The notes beneath the pieces were generated by a model. It was given only the letters and a program-made list of their open reading frames with translations, was not told the DNA's origin and made no database searches. A DNA stretch of 64,000 bases, taken from Bacillota bacterium (GTDB taxonomy: Bacteria > Bacillota > Clostridia > Lachnospirales > Lachnospiraceae). This document shows positions 9,300-19,042 of the stretch, piece after piece. Position 1 is the first letter of the stretch. Each line of letters opens with the position of its first letter. The position numbers and the translations under genes were made by a program. The stretch is taken from positions 32,773 to 96,772 of the forward strand of contig JAEYRK010000053.1 in assembly GCA_023435645.1 (NCBI GenBank), given 5' to 3'.

Positions 9300-9923
9300 T
9301 TAGGAATTCTTCATTACAATGCCTTCAATAATGTCTGCCACATCCTCACAATTATCACAGCATAGCTCAAGGCGGTGCATGATTTCTGTCCAGGTCATGA
9401 GTTCAATGGGATCCTTGGAGGTGCGATACAGTTGATTTACCATTTTTACATAAAGCTCGTCGCCGTCCTCCTCCAAGCGGTTGATTTCGATCAGCTTTTC
9501 CTTCAGCTTCTTGGAGTTTTTGAAATTCTTAAATTCTACCAATGCTTCATACATCGACTTACAGCATCGTTCAATCAGCTCTGTAAACTTTAGCACCTCA
9601 GGACGGATTTTTTGGATATCGAACATGCTAATAAACAGCAGAACATCCTCTACAGAATCAGTTACATCATCTATCTCCTGAGACAGATTGGTGATATCCT
9701 CACGCTCGATCGGGGGGAGGAACTCCTTCACCAGATGATCCATGATCTCATGCTTGGCCAGATCAGCGGAATGCTCAATATGATGCATCTCCTTAACCTT
9801 CGTCGGCATTTCCTCAGGATTGAAAGCTCCTAAGGTTTTATGAAGAATTTCAGCGGATTTTAATGAGAATGTGGATAGGTTAGCAAACGCCTCAAAATAA
9901 TTGTAATCATTTCTTTTACCCAT
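9300..9923 (-). CDS. DUF47 / PhoU-like partner of phosphate permease
   Basis: 207 residues, all helical, with the paired PhoU-like metal-binding patterns EHSADLAKHE, EIDDVTDSVEDVL and ELCCDNCEDVADIIEGIVMK. Proteins of this type are encoded next to PiT phosphate permeases and modulate them. Here the gene follows the PiT gene by 109 bp in the same direction, so co-transcription is likely. That gap contains two 31-bp direct repeats (9946-10008). The AGAAAGGAAG upstream supports ATG 9923. Confidence 0.9.
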   Translation of the reverse strand: MGKRNDYNYFEAFANLSTFSLKSAEILHKTLGAFNPEEMPTKVKEMHHIEHSADLAKHEIMDHLVKEFLPPIEREDITNLSQEIDDVTDSVEDVLLFISMFDIQKIRPEVLKFTELIERCCKSMYEALVEFKNFKNSKKLKEKLIEINRLEEDGDELYVKMVNQLYRTSKDPIELMTWTEIMHRLELCCDNCEDVADIIEGIVMKNS

Positions 9924-9945
9924 GTAAAGATACTTCCTTTCTATT

Positions 9946-10008
9946 ATAATGTTCTATTTCATATGTCTATTACATATATAATGTTCAATTTCATATGCCT
10001 ATTACATA
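9946..10008. repeat. Two 31-bp direct repeats between PiT and DUF47 genes
   Basis: Copies at 9946-9976 and 9978-10008 differ at two positions, a 32-bp period of three helical turns. Each contains CATATG and TATTACATA. The spacing suggests paired binding sites for a regulator on one DNA face, or a recent local duplication. Confidence 0.85.
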
Positions 10009-10032
10009 GCTCCGGGAAGTCAGGACCCTGTC

Positions 10033-11073
10033 CTAAAAAATCCTGATAAAAATCAATGACATTATATAACCGAGGAGCCCACACCCGGGGAAGGTAAGAA
10101 TCCAGGCAGCGACCATCTCCTTCACGATGGACCAGTTAACACTGGAGAGGCGCTTGGAGGCACCCACCCCCATGATGGCGGTTGTCTTCGTATGGGTGGT
10201 ACTAACCGGAATTCCCCAGGTCGTTGCAGCAAACAGACTGATGGCTGCCGCTGCATCAGCTGAAAAGCCCTGATAGGGGTCCAGCTTTACCATTCCCATG
10301 CCTACTGTTTTTATGATTTTATATCCACCGATCGAGGTACCTAATGCCATGACAACGGAACACAGTACCATAAGCCAGATTGGGATGACATAATCCGAAG
10401 TAACACCTTCTCCGTTCGAAAGGAACATACCTAGCATAAACACGCCCATGAATTTCTGGCCATCCTGAGCACCATGCATGAAGGCCATGGCTGCACCACC
10501 GGCTACCTGTGCACCCTTAAAAACCTTGTTGGTTTTTCTCCGATCCGCATGCTTAAATAAATATCCGGTAAGTCTTGTGATCAGAAAGCCTAAGCCAAAG
10601 CCTATGATAGTAGAAAGCCCCAGACCATAGATAACCTTGATCCATTCACTACCGTTAATACCCTTTCCTCCCTGCAGAGCGATTGCAGCACCGGTGACTC
10701 CGGCGATCAATGCGTGGGATTCGCTGGTAGGGATACCGAAGGCCCAAGCTGCAGTGGCCCAAACTACAATGGCGAATAAAGCAGCACAGAGAGCAACCAG
10801 TGCGTCCTTATCGCTACCAAACTTGACCATCTTTGATATGGTAAAGGCTACTTCCCGGTTTACCATGGTCATTACAAGTACTCCAAGGAAATTGAAAACA
10901 GCAGCCATTATGATTGCCCTTTTCGGACTGATGGACCTGGTCGATACGCAGGTTGCGATCGCATTTGGTGCATCCGTCCAGCCATTCACTAGGATGACTC
11001 CCATAATAAGTAGGACGGTGATGAAAAGGGTAGGGTTCGAAAATAGCTGCTGCAGAAATTCAGACAAACTCAT
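10033..11073 (-). CDS. pit: Inorganic phosphate transporter, PiT family
   Basis: 346 residues with about ten hydrophobic segments. The PiT signature GWTDAPNAIATCVSTRSISPKRAI is present near the N terminus and its inverted counterpart, ATTWGIPVSTTHTKTTAIMGVG, near the C terminus. It imports phosphate by cation symport at low affinity. The first gene of a two-gene unit with DUF47; it diverges from ilvD. AGGAGGCG precedes ATG 11073. Confidence 0.95.
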   Translation of the reverse strand: MSLSEFLQQLFSNPTLFITVLLIMGVILVNGWTDAPNAIATCVSTRSISPKRAIIMAAVFNFLGVLVMTMVNREVAFTISKMVKFGSDKDALVALCAALFAIVVWATAAWAFGIPTSESHALIAGVTGAAIALQGGKGINGSEWIKVIYGLGLSTIIGFGLGFLITRLTGYLFKHADRRKTNKVFKGAQVAGGAAMAFMHGAQDGQKFMGVFMLGMFLSNGEGVTSDYVIPIWLMVLCSVVMALGTSIGGYKIIKTVGMGMVKLDPYQGFSADAAAAISLFAATTWGIPVSTTHTKTTAIMGVGASKRLSSVNWSIVKEMVAAWILTFPGCGLLGYIMSLIFIRIF

Positions 11074-11249
11074 TTTAACGCCTCCTAAAGAATAAAAATG
11101 ATTTTGTTGCTATATTTTGCTCATACATTTGAATATTATCATGTAATTAAAATAGAAGCAATGAAATTTTAAATAAGTATAGTATTTGATGTGATTTTTT
11201 TGTCATTTCGGCTTCTGGGAATCAATGCAAAAATAATTTCATTTTTACA

Positions 11250-11297
11250 TTGATTTTTATATGGAAATCCTTTATGATATACTGTACTACATTAAAG
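11250..11297 (+). promoter_or_regulatory. ilvD promoter with shared serC-like motif
   Basis: TTGATT (11250-11255), 17 bp, TATGAT (11273-11278). Starting on the last -10 base, the 20-nt sequence at 11278-11297 reads TATACTnTACTAnATTAAAG, matching the serC promoter at 14966-14985 in 18 of 20 positions. Its place over the transcription start suggests a repressor site common to both genes. Confidence 0.7.
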
Positions 11298-11385
11298 CAG
11301 TAAAAAACAACATAAAATGCCGTATTTCAAGCCAAGTAGGTCATTATGGCATGGATGCATTATAATAAGGAAAAGGTGGTTAAGG

Positions 11386-13059
11386 ATGAGAAGTGACGCA
11401 GTAAAATCAGGGATACAGCAAGCACCCCATCGATCGTTATTTAACGCCCTGGGGTTTACAAAGGAAGAATTACATAAGCCACTGGTGGGTATTGTAAGTT
11501 CTTATAATGAAATTGTTCCCGGGCATATGAATCTGGATAAAATAGTGGATGCCGTTAAGCTGGGTGTAGCTATGGCCGGCGGAACACCGATCGTTTTCCC
11601 TGCAATTGCCGTCTGTGATGGAATCGCCATGGGACATCAGGGAATGAAGTACTCCCTTGTAACCAGGGATCTGATCGCAGACTCCACCGAAGCCATGGCT
11701 ATGGCTCACCAATTTGATGCATTGGTCATGGTACCGAACTGCGACAAGAACGTACCGGGTCTTCTGATGGCGGCAGCCAGACTGAATATACCGACCATCT
11801 TCGTCAGCGGAGGACCGATGTTGGCGGGAAGGGTGAACGGCAGTAAGACCAGCTTATCCAGCCTGTTTGAAGCGGTAGGCGCCTACAGTGCAGGAAAGCT
11901 GACTGAGGAAGAGGTAGAGGAATATGAAAATAAGGCCTGTGCAACCTGTGGCTCCTGTTCCGGAATGTATACAGCGAACTCCATGAACTGCCTGACCGAG
12001 GTCATCGGTATGGGTCTGAAGGGGAACGGAACCATTCCCGCAGTATACTCAGAGAGAATCCGTCTCGCTAAGCATGCAGGCATGAAGATTATGGAGCTTT
12101 ATGAGAAGAACATCTGCCCGCGGGATATAATGACTGAGAAAGCCTTCCTCAATGCATTAACCGTCGATATGGCACTTGGCTGCTCCACGAATACGATGCT
12201 ACACCTCCCGGCGATTGCCCATGAGGTAGGCTTTGATTTAAATATTGATATTGCAAACGAAGTAAGTGCGAGGACTCCGAATCTGTGTCACCTGGCACCG
12301 GCCGGGCACACCTATATGGAGGATCTGAATGAGGCAGGTGGAGTCTATGCAGTGATGAATGAACTTAATAAGAAGGGACTCCTGTACACAGATCTGATCA
12401 CAGTCACCGGTAAGACGGTGGGAGAGAATATTAAAAACTGTGTCAACCTGAACGAGGAAGTCATCCGACCGATTGATCGTCCCTACAGTGAAAGCGGCGG
12501 TATTGCCATACTAAAGGGCAACCTGGCTCCGGATTCCGGTGTGGTTAAGCGTTCTGCTGTGGATCCCTCCATGATGAAATTCGAAGGACCGGCCAGGGTA
12601 TTCGATTGTGAGGAGGATGCCATTGAAGCAATTAAAGGCGGAAAGATCAATCCCGGAGATGTAGTCGTCATCCGTTATGAAGGCCCGAAGGGCGGACCCG
12701 GCATGAGAGAGATGTTGAATCCGACCAGTGCAATCATGGGTATGGGACTTGGGTCCTCCGTAGCTTTGATTACAGACGGACGTTTCTCAGGAGCCTCCAG
12801 GGGAGCCTGTATTGGTCATGTATCACCGGAAGCAGCAGTCGGGGGCAATATTGCTCTGGTAGAGGAAGGGGATGTCATTCGGATTGATATCAATCAGAAT
12901 TCCTTGAATTTTGATATAAGTGAGGAGGAGCTGGCAGCCAGAAGAGCGAAATGGCAGCCCCGCGAGCCCAAGATCACAACCGGGTACCTATCCCGTTATG
13001 TAGCCATGGTAACCTCCGGTAACCGTGGTGCCATTCTTGAAGTACCTGGAGTGAAATAA
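11386..13059 (+). CDS. ilvD: Dihydroxy-acid dehydratase
   Basis: 557 residues from ATG 11386, taken as start because AAGGTGG sits about six bases upstream; the frame from 11317 adds 23 unconserved residues. Dehydrates 2,3-dihydroxy-isovalerate and -methylvalerate to the 2-oxo acids of valine and isoleucine synthesis. Fe-S cluster cysteines are seen in [10 protein letters not shown] and [17 protein letters not shown], and Mg/substrate motifs in [19 protein letters not shown]. Followed 137 bp later by ilvB. Confidence 0.97.
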   Translation: MRSDAVKSGIQQAPHRSLFNALGFTKEELHKPLVGIVSSYNEIVPGHMNLDKIVDAVKLGVAMAGGTPIVFPAIAVCDGIAMGHQGMKYSLVTRDLIADSTEAMAMAHQFDALVMVPNCDKNVPGLLMAAARLNIPTIFVSGGPMLAGRVNGSKTSLSSLFEAVGAYSAGKLTEEEVEEYENKACATCGSCSGMYTANSMNCLTEVIGMGLKGNGTIPAVYSERIRLAKHAGMKIMELYEKNICPRDIMTEKAFLNALTVDMALGCSTNTMLHLPAIAHEVGFDLNIDIANEVSARTPNLCHLAPAGHTYMEDLNEAGGVYAVMNELNKKGLLYTDLITVTGKTVGENIKNCVNLNEEVIRPIDRPYSESGGIAILKGNLAPDSGVVKRSAVDPSMMKFEGPARVFDCEEDAIEAIKGGKINPGDVVVIRYEGPKGGPGMREMLNPTSAIMGMGLGSSVALITDGRFSGASRGACIGHVSPEAAVGGNIALVEEGDVIRIDINQNSLNFDISEEELAARRAKWQPREPKITTGYLSRYVAMVTSGNRGAILEVPGVK

Positions 13060-13196
13060 AGGGAACAAGGATGGAACACATCATGCTTAGGATCGATATT
13101 TGCAAGACAAATAAAAGCAGACAGCTTCGTAGCATAGTATGCGGTAAGCAAAAATTGTACCTCTAAGAGCTGCCTGCCGATAGAATGGAGGTTATT

Positions 13197-14879
13197 ATGG
13201 AATTAACAGGATCGCAGATTGTAATTGAATGCTTGAAGGAACAAGGTGTTGATACCGTCTTTGGATATCCCGGAGGTGCCATCCTTAATATTTATGATGA
13301 GATATACAAGCATAGTCATGAAATTAAGCACATTCTTACCTCACATGAACAAGGAGCTGCCCATGCAGCGGATGGATATGCCAGAGCGACAGGGAAGGTA
13401 GGGGTCTGCTTTGCAACTTCAGGACCCGGAGCCACGAATCTGGTTACCGGAATAGCAACTGCCTATATGGACAGTGTACCGGTCGTAGCGATTACAGTGA
13501 ATGTGGCTGTTAATCTGTTAGGTAAGGACACCTTCCAGGAGATCGATATCGCAGGTGTTACGATGCCGATCACTAAGCATAACTACATTGTTAAGGATAT
13601 AACGAAGCTGGCAGATACCATCAGGAAGGCATTCCGTATCGCCAGATCCGGCAGGCCGGGACCGGTACTGGTGGATATCACAAAGGATGTGACTGCTCCG
13701 ACTACGAAGGCGGAATATCTTCCGAAAACACCGGAGCCGGTCAAGAGAATGACGGAGAATATCACCGAAGAGGATATCAACAGTGCAGTCCAGATGATAC
13801 GTCATTCGAAAAAGCCCTTCCTCTTTGTAGGAGGCGGCGCTGTTATCTCCGAGGCTCATGATGAGCTGAAGGAATTTGTGGATAAGGTGGATGCACCGGT
13901 AGCGGATACGCTGATGGGCAAGGGAGCATTCGATGGAACAGATTCAAGATATACCGGTATGCTCGGCATGCATGGAACAAAGGCCTCCAATCTAGGAGTT
14001 ACGGAATGCGACCTTCTGATTACCATAGGGGCCCGTTTCTCGGATCGTGTAACGGGGAATGCGAAGCTATTCGCAAAGCATGCGAAGATATTACAGATCG
14101 ACATAGATCCGGCTGAGATTAATAAGAATGTAACTGCCCACAGCTCCATCATCGGAGATGTGAAGGAGGTACTGGTTAGGCTGAATGCGGCTCTAGAACA
14201 GCAGAACCATAAGGAATGGCTATCCCATGTGATGGGTCTGAAGGAGAAATACCCCTTAAAATATAACCAGGAAATCCTGACCGGTCCATACATACTTGAG
14301 AAGCTATATGAGATTACGAAAGGGGATGCCATTATTACAACAGAGGTTGGTCAGCATCAGATGTGGTCATCGCAATTCTATCAGTATAAGCTGCCAAGAA
14401 CCTTTATCACCTCCGGTGGCTTAGGTACCATGGGCTATGGTCTCGGTGCCTGTATCGGAGCGAAGATGGGAAGGCCGGATAAGACAGTGGTTAACATCGC
14501 AGGTGACGGATGCTTTAGAATGAACATGAATGAGCTGGCTACTGCAACCCGTTATAACATTCCGATCGTAGAGCTTATCTTTAATAACCGTGTACTTGGG
14601 ATGGTTAGGCAATGGCAAACCTTATTCTATGGCAAACGATATTCCCACACGAATTTGATTGACAAGGTGGATTTTGTTAAGCTGGCGGATGCTATGGGTG
14701 CGAAGGCTTATCGGATAACGAAGAAGGAAGAAGTGGAAAGCGTTCTGAGGGAAGCGATTGCACTGAATGAACCGGTACTGATTGACTGTATTATTGATAG
14801 TGATGAGAAGGTATGGCCGATGGTTGCACCGGGGGCAGCAATTGATGAGGTATTCTCAGAGGAGGATATAAAGCTTTAA
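13197..14879 (+). CDS. ilvB: Acetolactate synthase, large (catalytic) subunit
   Basis: 560 residues. ATG 13197 is used because GGAGG (13187-13191) is well placed; ATG 13185 overlaps that site. Condenses two pyruvates, or pyruvate with 2-oxobutyrate, using thiamine diphosphate. The catalytic glutamate is in HEQGAAHAADGYAR, and the ThDP/Mg motif runs from GDGCFRMNMNELATA to FNN. No ilvN regulatory subunit follows, so it must be elsewhere or the enzyme works without one. It is followed by the separate serC promoter. Confidence 0.94.
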   Translation: MELTGSQIVIECLKEQGVDTVFGYPGGAILNIYDEIYKHSHEIKHILTSHEQGAAHAADGYARATGKVGVCFATSGPGATNLVTGIATAYMDSVPVVAITVNVAVNLLGKDTFQEIDIAGVTMPITKHNYIVKDITKLADTIRKAFRIARSGRPGPVLVDITKDVTAPTTKAEYLPKTPEPVKRMTENITEEDINSAVQMIRHSKKPFLFVGGGAVISEAHDELKEFVDKVDAPVADTLMGKGAFDGTDSRYTGMLGMHGTKASNLGVTECDLLITIGARFSDRVTGNAKLFAKHAKILQIDIDPAEINKNVTAHSSIIGDVKEVLVRLNAALEQQNHKEWLSHVMGLKEKYPLKYNQEILTGPYILEKLYEITKGDAIITTEVGQHQMWSSQFYQYKLPRTFITSGGLGTMGYGLGACIGAKMGRPDKTVVNIAGDGCFRMNMNELATATRYNIPIVELIFNNRVLGMVRQWQTLFYGKRYSHTNLIDKVDFVKLADAMGAKAYRITKKEEVESVLREAIALNEPVLIDCIIDSDEKVWPMVAPGAAIDEVFSEEDIKL

Positions 14880-14930
14880 AGAGGTGAGAAACCGCACAAT
14901 AACAGAAGGAATTTCATTGATAAACTTGTA

Positions 14931-14994
14931 TTGACAAAAAAATAACATAGTCTTATAATGAGAGGTATACTTTACTATATTAAAGTCATATAGT
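14931..14994 (+). promoter_or_regulatory. Consensus serC promoter with palindromic operator
   Basis: TTGACA (14931-14936), exactly 17 bp, TATAAT (14954-14959) is a perfect sigma-A promoter. Over the start point ACTTTA (14969-14974) and TAAAGT (14981-14986) form an inverted repeat, and ACTATA (14974-14979) pairs with TATAGT (14989-14994). The 14966-14985 segment is the motif shared with ilvD. A perfect promoter with an overlapping palindrome implies tight repression. Confidence 0.8.
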
Positions 14995-15028
14995 GATAAG
15001 ACAGAAGGATCCAAGGGAGGATATGAAT

Positions 15029-16114
15029 ATGGGAAGAATATATAATTTTTCTGCAGGACCGGCGATGTTACCGGTAGAGGTTTTAAAGGAAGCGGCGGAT
15101 GAAATGCTCGATTATAGAGGCACCGGTATGTCCGTAATGGAGATGAGTCACAGATCGAAGCCCTATGAAGCCATCATTCAGGAGGCAGAGAAGGACCTGA
15201 GGGAAGTAATGAATATTCCTGATAACTATAAGGTTCTGTTCCTGCAGGGCGGTGCTTCACAGCAGTTTGCGATGATACCTATGAATCTCATGAAGAATAG
15301 GGTGGCGGATTATATTGTTACCGGTCAATTCGCAAAGAAGGCTTATCAAGAGGCTCAGATCTTCGGTAAGGTAAACGCTATAGCCTCCTCTCAGGACAAG
15401 ACATTTTCCTATATTCCGGATTGTTCCGATCTTCCTGTTTCTGAGGATGCAGATTATGTATACATATGCGAAAATAATACGATTTTCGGAACGAAGTTCA
15501 AAGCTCTACCGAATACAAAGGGAAAGCCCCTGGTAGCTGACGTGTCCTCCTGCTTCCTGTCGGAGCCGGTGGATGTAACGAAATACGGAATCCTGTATGG
15601 CGGTGCTCAGAAGAATATCGGTCCCGCCGGTGTGGTCATTGTAATTATCCGTGAGGATCTGATTACGGAGGATACACTGCCCGGCACACCGACCATGTTA
15701 AAATATAAAACCCATGCCGAGGAGGGCTCCATGTACAATACTCCGCCGGCCTATGGAATCTATATCTGCGGTAAGGTATTCAAATGGATTAAGAATATGG
15801 GCGGTCTGGAGGCTATGAAGGCACATAATGAGAAGAAAGCAGCCATCCTCTATGATTTCCTGGATGAGAGCAAGCTCTTTAGGGGAACAGCAGAGAAGAA
15901 GGATCGTTCCCTGATGAATGTTACCTTTGTTACCGGAAGCGAGGAGCTGGATGCGAAATTCGTTAAGGAAGCGAAAGCGGCAGGCTTTGAGAACCTAAAA
16001 GGTCACAGATCCGTTGGCGGTATGAGAGCCAGCATCTATAATGCTATGCCGATTGAGGGTGTGGAGAAGCTCGTTGAGTTCATGAAGAAATTTGAGACTG
16101 AGAATACAAAATAG
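15029..16114 (+). CDS. serC: Phosphoserine aminotransferase
   Basis: 361 residues from ATG 15029 (MGRIYNFSAGPAMLP), eight bases after GGGAGG; ATG 15023 is only two bases from it. Converts 3-phosphohydroxypyruvate and glutamate to phosphoserine. The PLP-binding lysine is in YGGAQKNIGPAG, and substrate motifs include FLQGGASQQF and GHRSVGGMRASIYNA. It is the first gene of serC-serA. Confidence 0.97.
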   Translation: MGRIYNFSAGPAMLPVEVLKEAADEMLDYRGTGMSVMEMSHRSKPYEAIIQEAEKDLREVMNIPDNYKVLFLQGGASQQFAMIPMNLMKNRVADYIVTGQFAKKAYQEAQIFGKVNAIASSQDKTFSYIPDCSDLPVSEDADYVYICENNTIFGTKFKALPNTKGKPLVADVSSCFLSEPVDVTKYGILYGGAQKNIGPAGVVIVIIREDLITEDTLPGTPTMLKYKTHAEEGSMYNTPPAYGIYICGKVFKWIKNMGGLEAMKAHNEKKAAILYDFLDESKLFRGTAEKKDRSLMNVTFVTGSEELDAKFVKEAKAAGFENLKGHRSVGGMRASIYNAMPIEGVEKLVEFMKKFETENTK

Positions 16115-16147
16115 TATAATAGGGAAGCTTAGAGGAGGGTTTTTGCT

Positions 16148-17326
16148 ATGAAATACAGCTGTCTGAATCCGATCGCTGACATAGGGATTAATATATTTAC
16201 CAACCAGTATGAGAAAGTAGATCAAGTGAATGATGCAGATGTAATACTGGTAAGAAGTGCAAGTATGCATGAAATGGAGTTCTCTGATAATCTGAAGGCC
16301 ATTGCCAGAGCTGGAGCCGGAGTGAATAATATTCCTTTGGAGAAATGTGCAGAGCAGGGTATTGTTGTATTTAATACTCCAGGAGCCAATGCGAATGGAG
16401 TGAAGGAGCTGGTTATTGCAGGCCTTGTCATGGCTTCCCGTGATATCGTAGGTGGTGTCAATTGGGTGCAGACCATTAAGGAGGAAGCCGGCGTTGCGAA
16501 GCTGGTGGAAAAAGGTAAGGGTAAATTTGCAGGCCGTGAAATTCAGGGCAAGAAGCTTGGTGTTATAGGCCTGGGAGCAATCGGCGTACTGGTGGCGAAT
16601 GCAGCAAACCGTCTGGGAATGAAGGTCTATGGCTGCGATCCCTTTATCTCTGTTGACAGTGCATGGAACCTATCCAGAGATGTTGTTCATGTTAAGACCA
16701 GGGATGAGATCTATAGAGAATGTGATTATATTACAGTCCACACACCCTTGATATCCGACGGGAATCCCGATGTAAATACCAAGGAAATGATTAATAAGGA
16801 ATCCATTGCTAAGATGAAGGATGGAGTGATTATCCTGAACTTTGCAAGAGACCTGCTGGTAAAGGATGATGATATTGCGGAAGCTCTGCAGTCCGGTAAG
16901 GTAGCAAGGTATGTGACAGACTTCCCGAATGATAAGACAGCGAAGATGGAGGGAGTAATTGCAATTCCCCATCTGGGAGCTTCCACTGAGGAATCCGAGG
17001 ACAATTGTGCAGTTATGGCAGTAAAGCAGCTGATGGATTATATGGAGAACGGCAATATCAGAAACTCTGTAAACTTCCCGAACTGTGATGCAGGAGTATG
17101 CCAAACTCAGGGACGAATTGCAATTCTGCACAAAAATATTCCGAATATGCTGACCCAATTTACGGGTGCCTTCTCTGCCCTAAATATTAACATCTCCGAC
17201 ATGGTGAATAAGAGCAAGGGTGATTATGCCTATACGGTCCTGGATGTAGAGGCCTCCATCAATGAAGATATTGCAGCGAAGCTTGCTACCATCAAGGGTG
17301 TATTAAATGTTAGAATTGTTAAATAG
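16148..17326 (+). CDS. serA: D-3-phosphoglycerate dehydrogenase with ACT domain
   Basis: 392 residues. Oxidises 3-phosphoglycerate to 3-phosphohydroxypyruvate, the first step of serine synthesis. The Rossmann motif is LGVIGLGAIGVLVAN and the catalytic histidine lies in IPHLGASTEESEDN. A C-terminal ACT domain (about residues 320-392) suggests feedback control by serine. The intervening domain of long SerA enzymes is absent. It follows serC by 33 bp with AGAGGAGG before ATG 16148. No serB is seen in the window. Confidence 0.96.
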   Translation: MKYSCLNPIADIGINIFTNQYEKVDQVNDADVILVRSASMHEMEFSDNLKAIARAGAGVNNIPLEKCAEQGIVVFNTPGANANGVKELVIAGLVMASRDIVGGVNWVQTIKEEAGVAKLVEKGKGKFAGREIQGKKLGVIGLGAIGVLVANAANRLGMKVYGCDPFISVDSAWNLSRDVVHVKTRDEIYRECDYITVHTPLISDGNPDVNTKEMINKESIAKMKDGVIILNFARDLLVKDDDIAEALQSGKVARYVTDFPNDKTAKMEGVIAIPHLGASTEESEDNCAVMAVKQLMDYMENGNIRNSVNFPNCDAGVCQTQGRIAILHKNIPNMLTQFTGAFSALNINISDMVNKSKGDYAYTVLDVEASINEDIAAKLATIKGVLNVRIVK

Positions 17327-17360
17327 CCGTAGTTTGAATAGAGTGGATAGGGGATAGAAG

Positions 17361-17408
17361 AAAGAACTGCAGATGGATTGCTGACGTAATTCGTATGCAG
17401 TTCTTTTT
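17361..17408 (+). terminator. Terminator of serC-serA
   Basis: AAAGAACTGCA (17361-17371) pairs perfectly with TGCAGTTCTTT (17396-17406) and runs into a T-tract. Confidence 0.88.
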
Positions 17409-17455
17409 GTACGAGGGACTGATGGGAACCAGGTTGATCTGAACGGAAGGAAGCC

Positions 17456-17646
17456 TTGACATGATTAACAGTCTTTTATATAGTAGTAAGGACATCGCAG
17501 GGCAGAGGAAGAGCTATGTCCTAGGTGAAAGAGGTAATATCAGATCAGCTTGAATCTGCCGGTCAGATTCAGGCTTAGCGCAAAAGAATGAAGGAACAGT
17601 AAGATTCAATCAAGCATATGAAATAGCAGTGTGGAGGTAACTATCT
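17456..17646 (+). promoter_or_regulatory. Promoter and structured leader of DUF1015 gene
   Basis: TTGACA (17456-17461), 17 bp, TATAGT (17479-17484) gives a start near 17491 and a leader of about 155 nt. It contains AGGACAT (17489-17495)/ATGTCCT (17516-17522) and a 12-bp hairpin, 17547-17558 with 17564-17575, around loop CCGGT, with two G-T pairs. No T-tract follows, so it is not a simple terminator. It fits no riboswitch class I recognise. Confidence 0.6.
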
Positions 17647-18888
17647 ATGGCAGCAATAAAACCGTTCCAATGTATCAGGCCGGAAAGTAAGATGGCCGAG
17701 CGGGTGGCAGCATTACCCTATGATGTTTATAACCGGAAGGAAGCAAAGCAGGAGGTTCTGAGAGAACCCTTCTCCTTTCTGAAAATTGACCGGGCAGAAA
17801 CACAATTCCCCGACGAGGTGGATACCTATGATCCAAGGGTGTATGAGAAGGCCAAGGAGTTGCTTGAGGATATGCTCAAGCAGGGGGTTTTGCTGAAGGA
17901 TACACAAGAATGCTATTATATCTATCAGGTGACGATGGAAGGAAGATCACAGACAGGAATTGTTGCCTGTGCCTCAATCGATGATTACCTGACGAATGTC
18001 ATTAAAAAGCATGAGAATACCAGGGAAGATAAGGAGATTGACCGCATCAACCATGTGGATCATTGCAATGCCCAGACAGGGCCTATCTTTTTGGCATATC
18101 GATCCCAAAGGGAGATTGACCAGATCGTGGAGCAGGTGAAGCAGGGGGAATCCCTTTATCATTTTATGGCTGTAGATGGTATCGGACATCTGGTATGGAG
18201 GATCTCCGACAGGGAACTGGTGGAGAGAATCAGAAAGGCGTTTCAGGCTATTGAAAGTATCTATATCGCTGACGGACACCATAGAGCTGCTTCTGCTGTG
18301 AAGGTTGGTATGAAACGAAGAAGGGAACATCCGAGCTATACCGGAGAGGAGGAATTTAATTACTTCCTATCAGTGCTATTTCCCCACGATCAGCTGATGA
18401 TCATGCCCTATAACAGGGCTGTGAAGGATTTGAACGGCTTGACCCAAGAGGAATTTTTGAGGAGGGTGGGGGAGAACTTCCTGATCACTGCTGCGGCAGA
18501 GGAACCCTTTGCTCCCGGAAGGAAGACAGAGTTTGGCATGTATCTGGAAGGAACCTGGTACAGCCTTCAGGCGAAGGAAGCCCTAAGAAAGCTCACGGAC
18601 CCAGTAAGGGCTCTGGATGTTTCACTCCTTCAGGATTATCTGCTACAACCGATCCTTGGCATTGAAGATCCGAGAACGGATCAGAGGATTGATTTTATCG
18701 GTGGAATCCGAGGCTTAGGGGAGCTGGAGCGTAGAGTAGAGGAGGATATGAAGGTAGCCTTCTCGATGTACCCCACTTCAATCACAGAGCTGTTTGACGT
18801 CTCAGACGCAGGGAAGCTGATGCCGCCGAAATCCACCTGGTTTGAACCGAAATTGAGAAGCGGTCTTTTTATTCACTCACTGGAGTGA
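17647..18888 (+). CDS. DUF1015 family protein, possible serine-metabolism enzyme
   Basis: 413 residues, full length for DUF1015. Conserved features are the opening PFQCIRPESKMAERVAALPYDVY, the central IADGHHRAASA and a C-terminal MYPTSITELFDVSDAGKLMPPKSTWFEPK. The DGHHR motif resembles the nucleotide-site motif of ParB/Srx-fold enzymes, which include free-serine kinases. The position directly after serC-serA, with no serB nearby, is compatible with a role in phosphoserine or serine chemistry, but this is inference. It has its own promoter and long leader. GGAGG precedes ATG 17647. Confidence 0.8.
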   Translation: MAAIKPFQCIRPESKMAERVAALPYDVYNRKEAKQEVLREPFSFLKIDRAETQFPDEVDTYDPRVYEKAKELLEDMLKQGVLLKDTQECYYIYQVTMEGRSQTGIVACASIDDYLTNVIKKHENTREDKEIDRINHVDHCNAQTGPIFLAYRSQREIDQIVEQVKQGESLYHFMAVDGIGHLVWRISDRELVERIRKAFQAIESIYIADGHHRAASAVKVGMKRRREHPSYTGEEEFNYFLSVLFPHDQLMIMPYNRAVKDLNGLTQEEFLRRVGENFLITAAAEEPFAPGRKTEFGMYLEGTWYSLQAKEALRKLTDPVRALDVSLLQDYLLQPILGIEDPRTDQRIDFIGGIRGLGELERRVEEDMKVAFSMYPTSITELFDVSDAGKLMPPKSTWFEPKLRSGLFIHSLE

Positions 18889-18927
18889 TAGAGACTACAT
18901 ACGGATTATTTCCTGAGATGGAAGGTC

Positions 18928-18957
18928 TTGCCTTTCCGTCCCATCTAATGGTATACT
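18928..18957 (+). promoter_or_regulatory. Rubrerythrin promoter
   Basis: TTGCCT (18928-18933), 18 bp, TATACT (18952-18957). The GGAAGG/CCTTTCC hairpin overlapping the -35 (18921-18937) may be regulatory. No clear PerR box is seen. Confidence 0.5.
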
Positions 18958-19042
18958 GAGTGAGTAATTTTATTACGGTAGAAGGTTGAGCGAAAATCGC
19001 ACAGAACATCACGTAGAACATCAAAACAAGGAGGTCATACAT

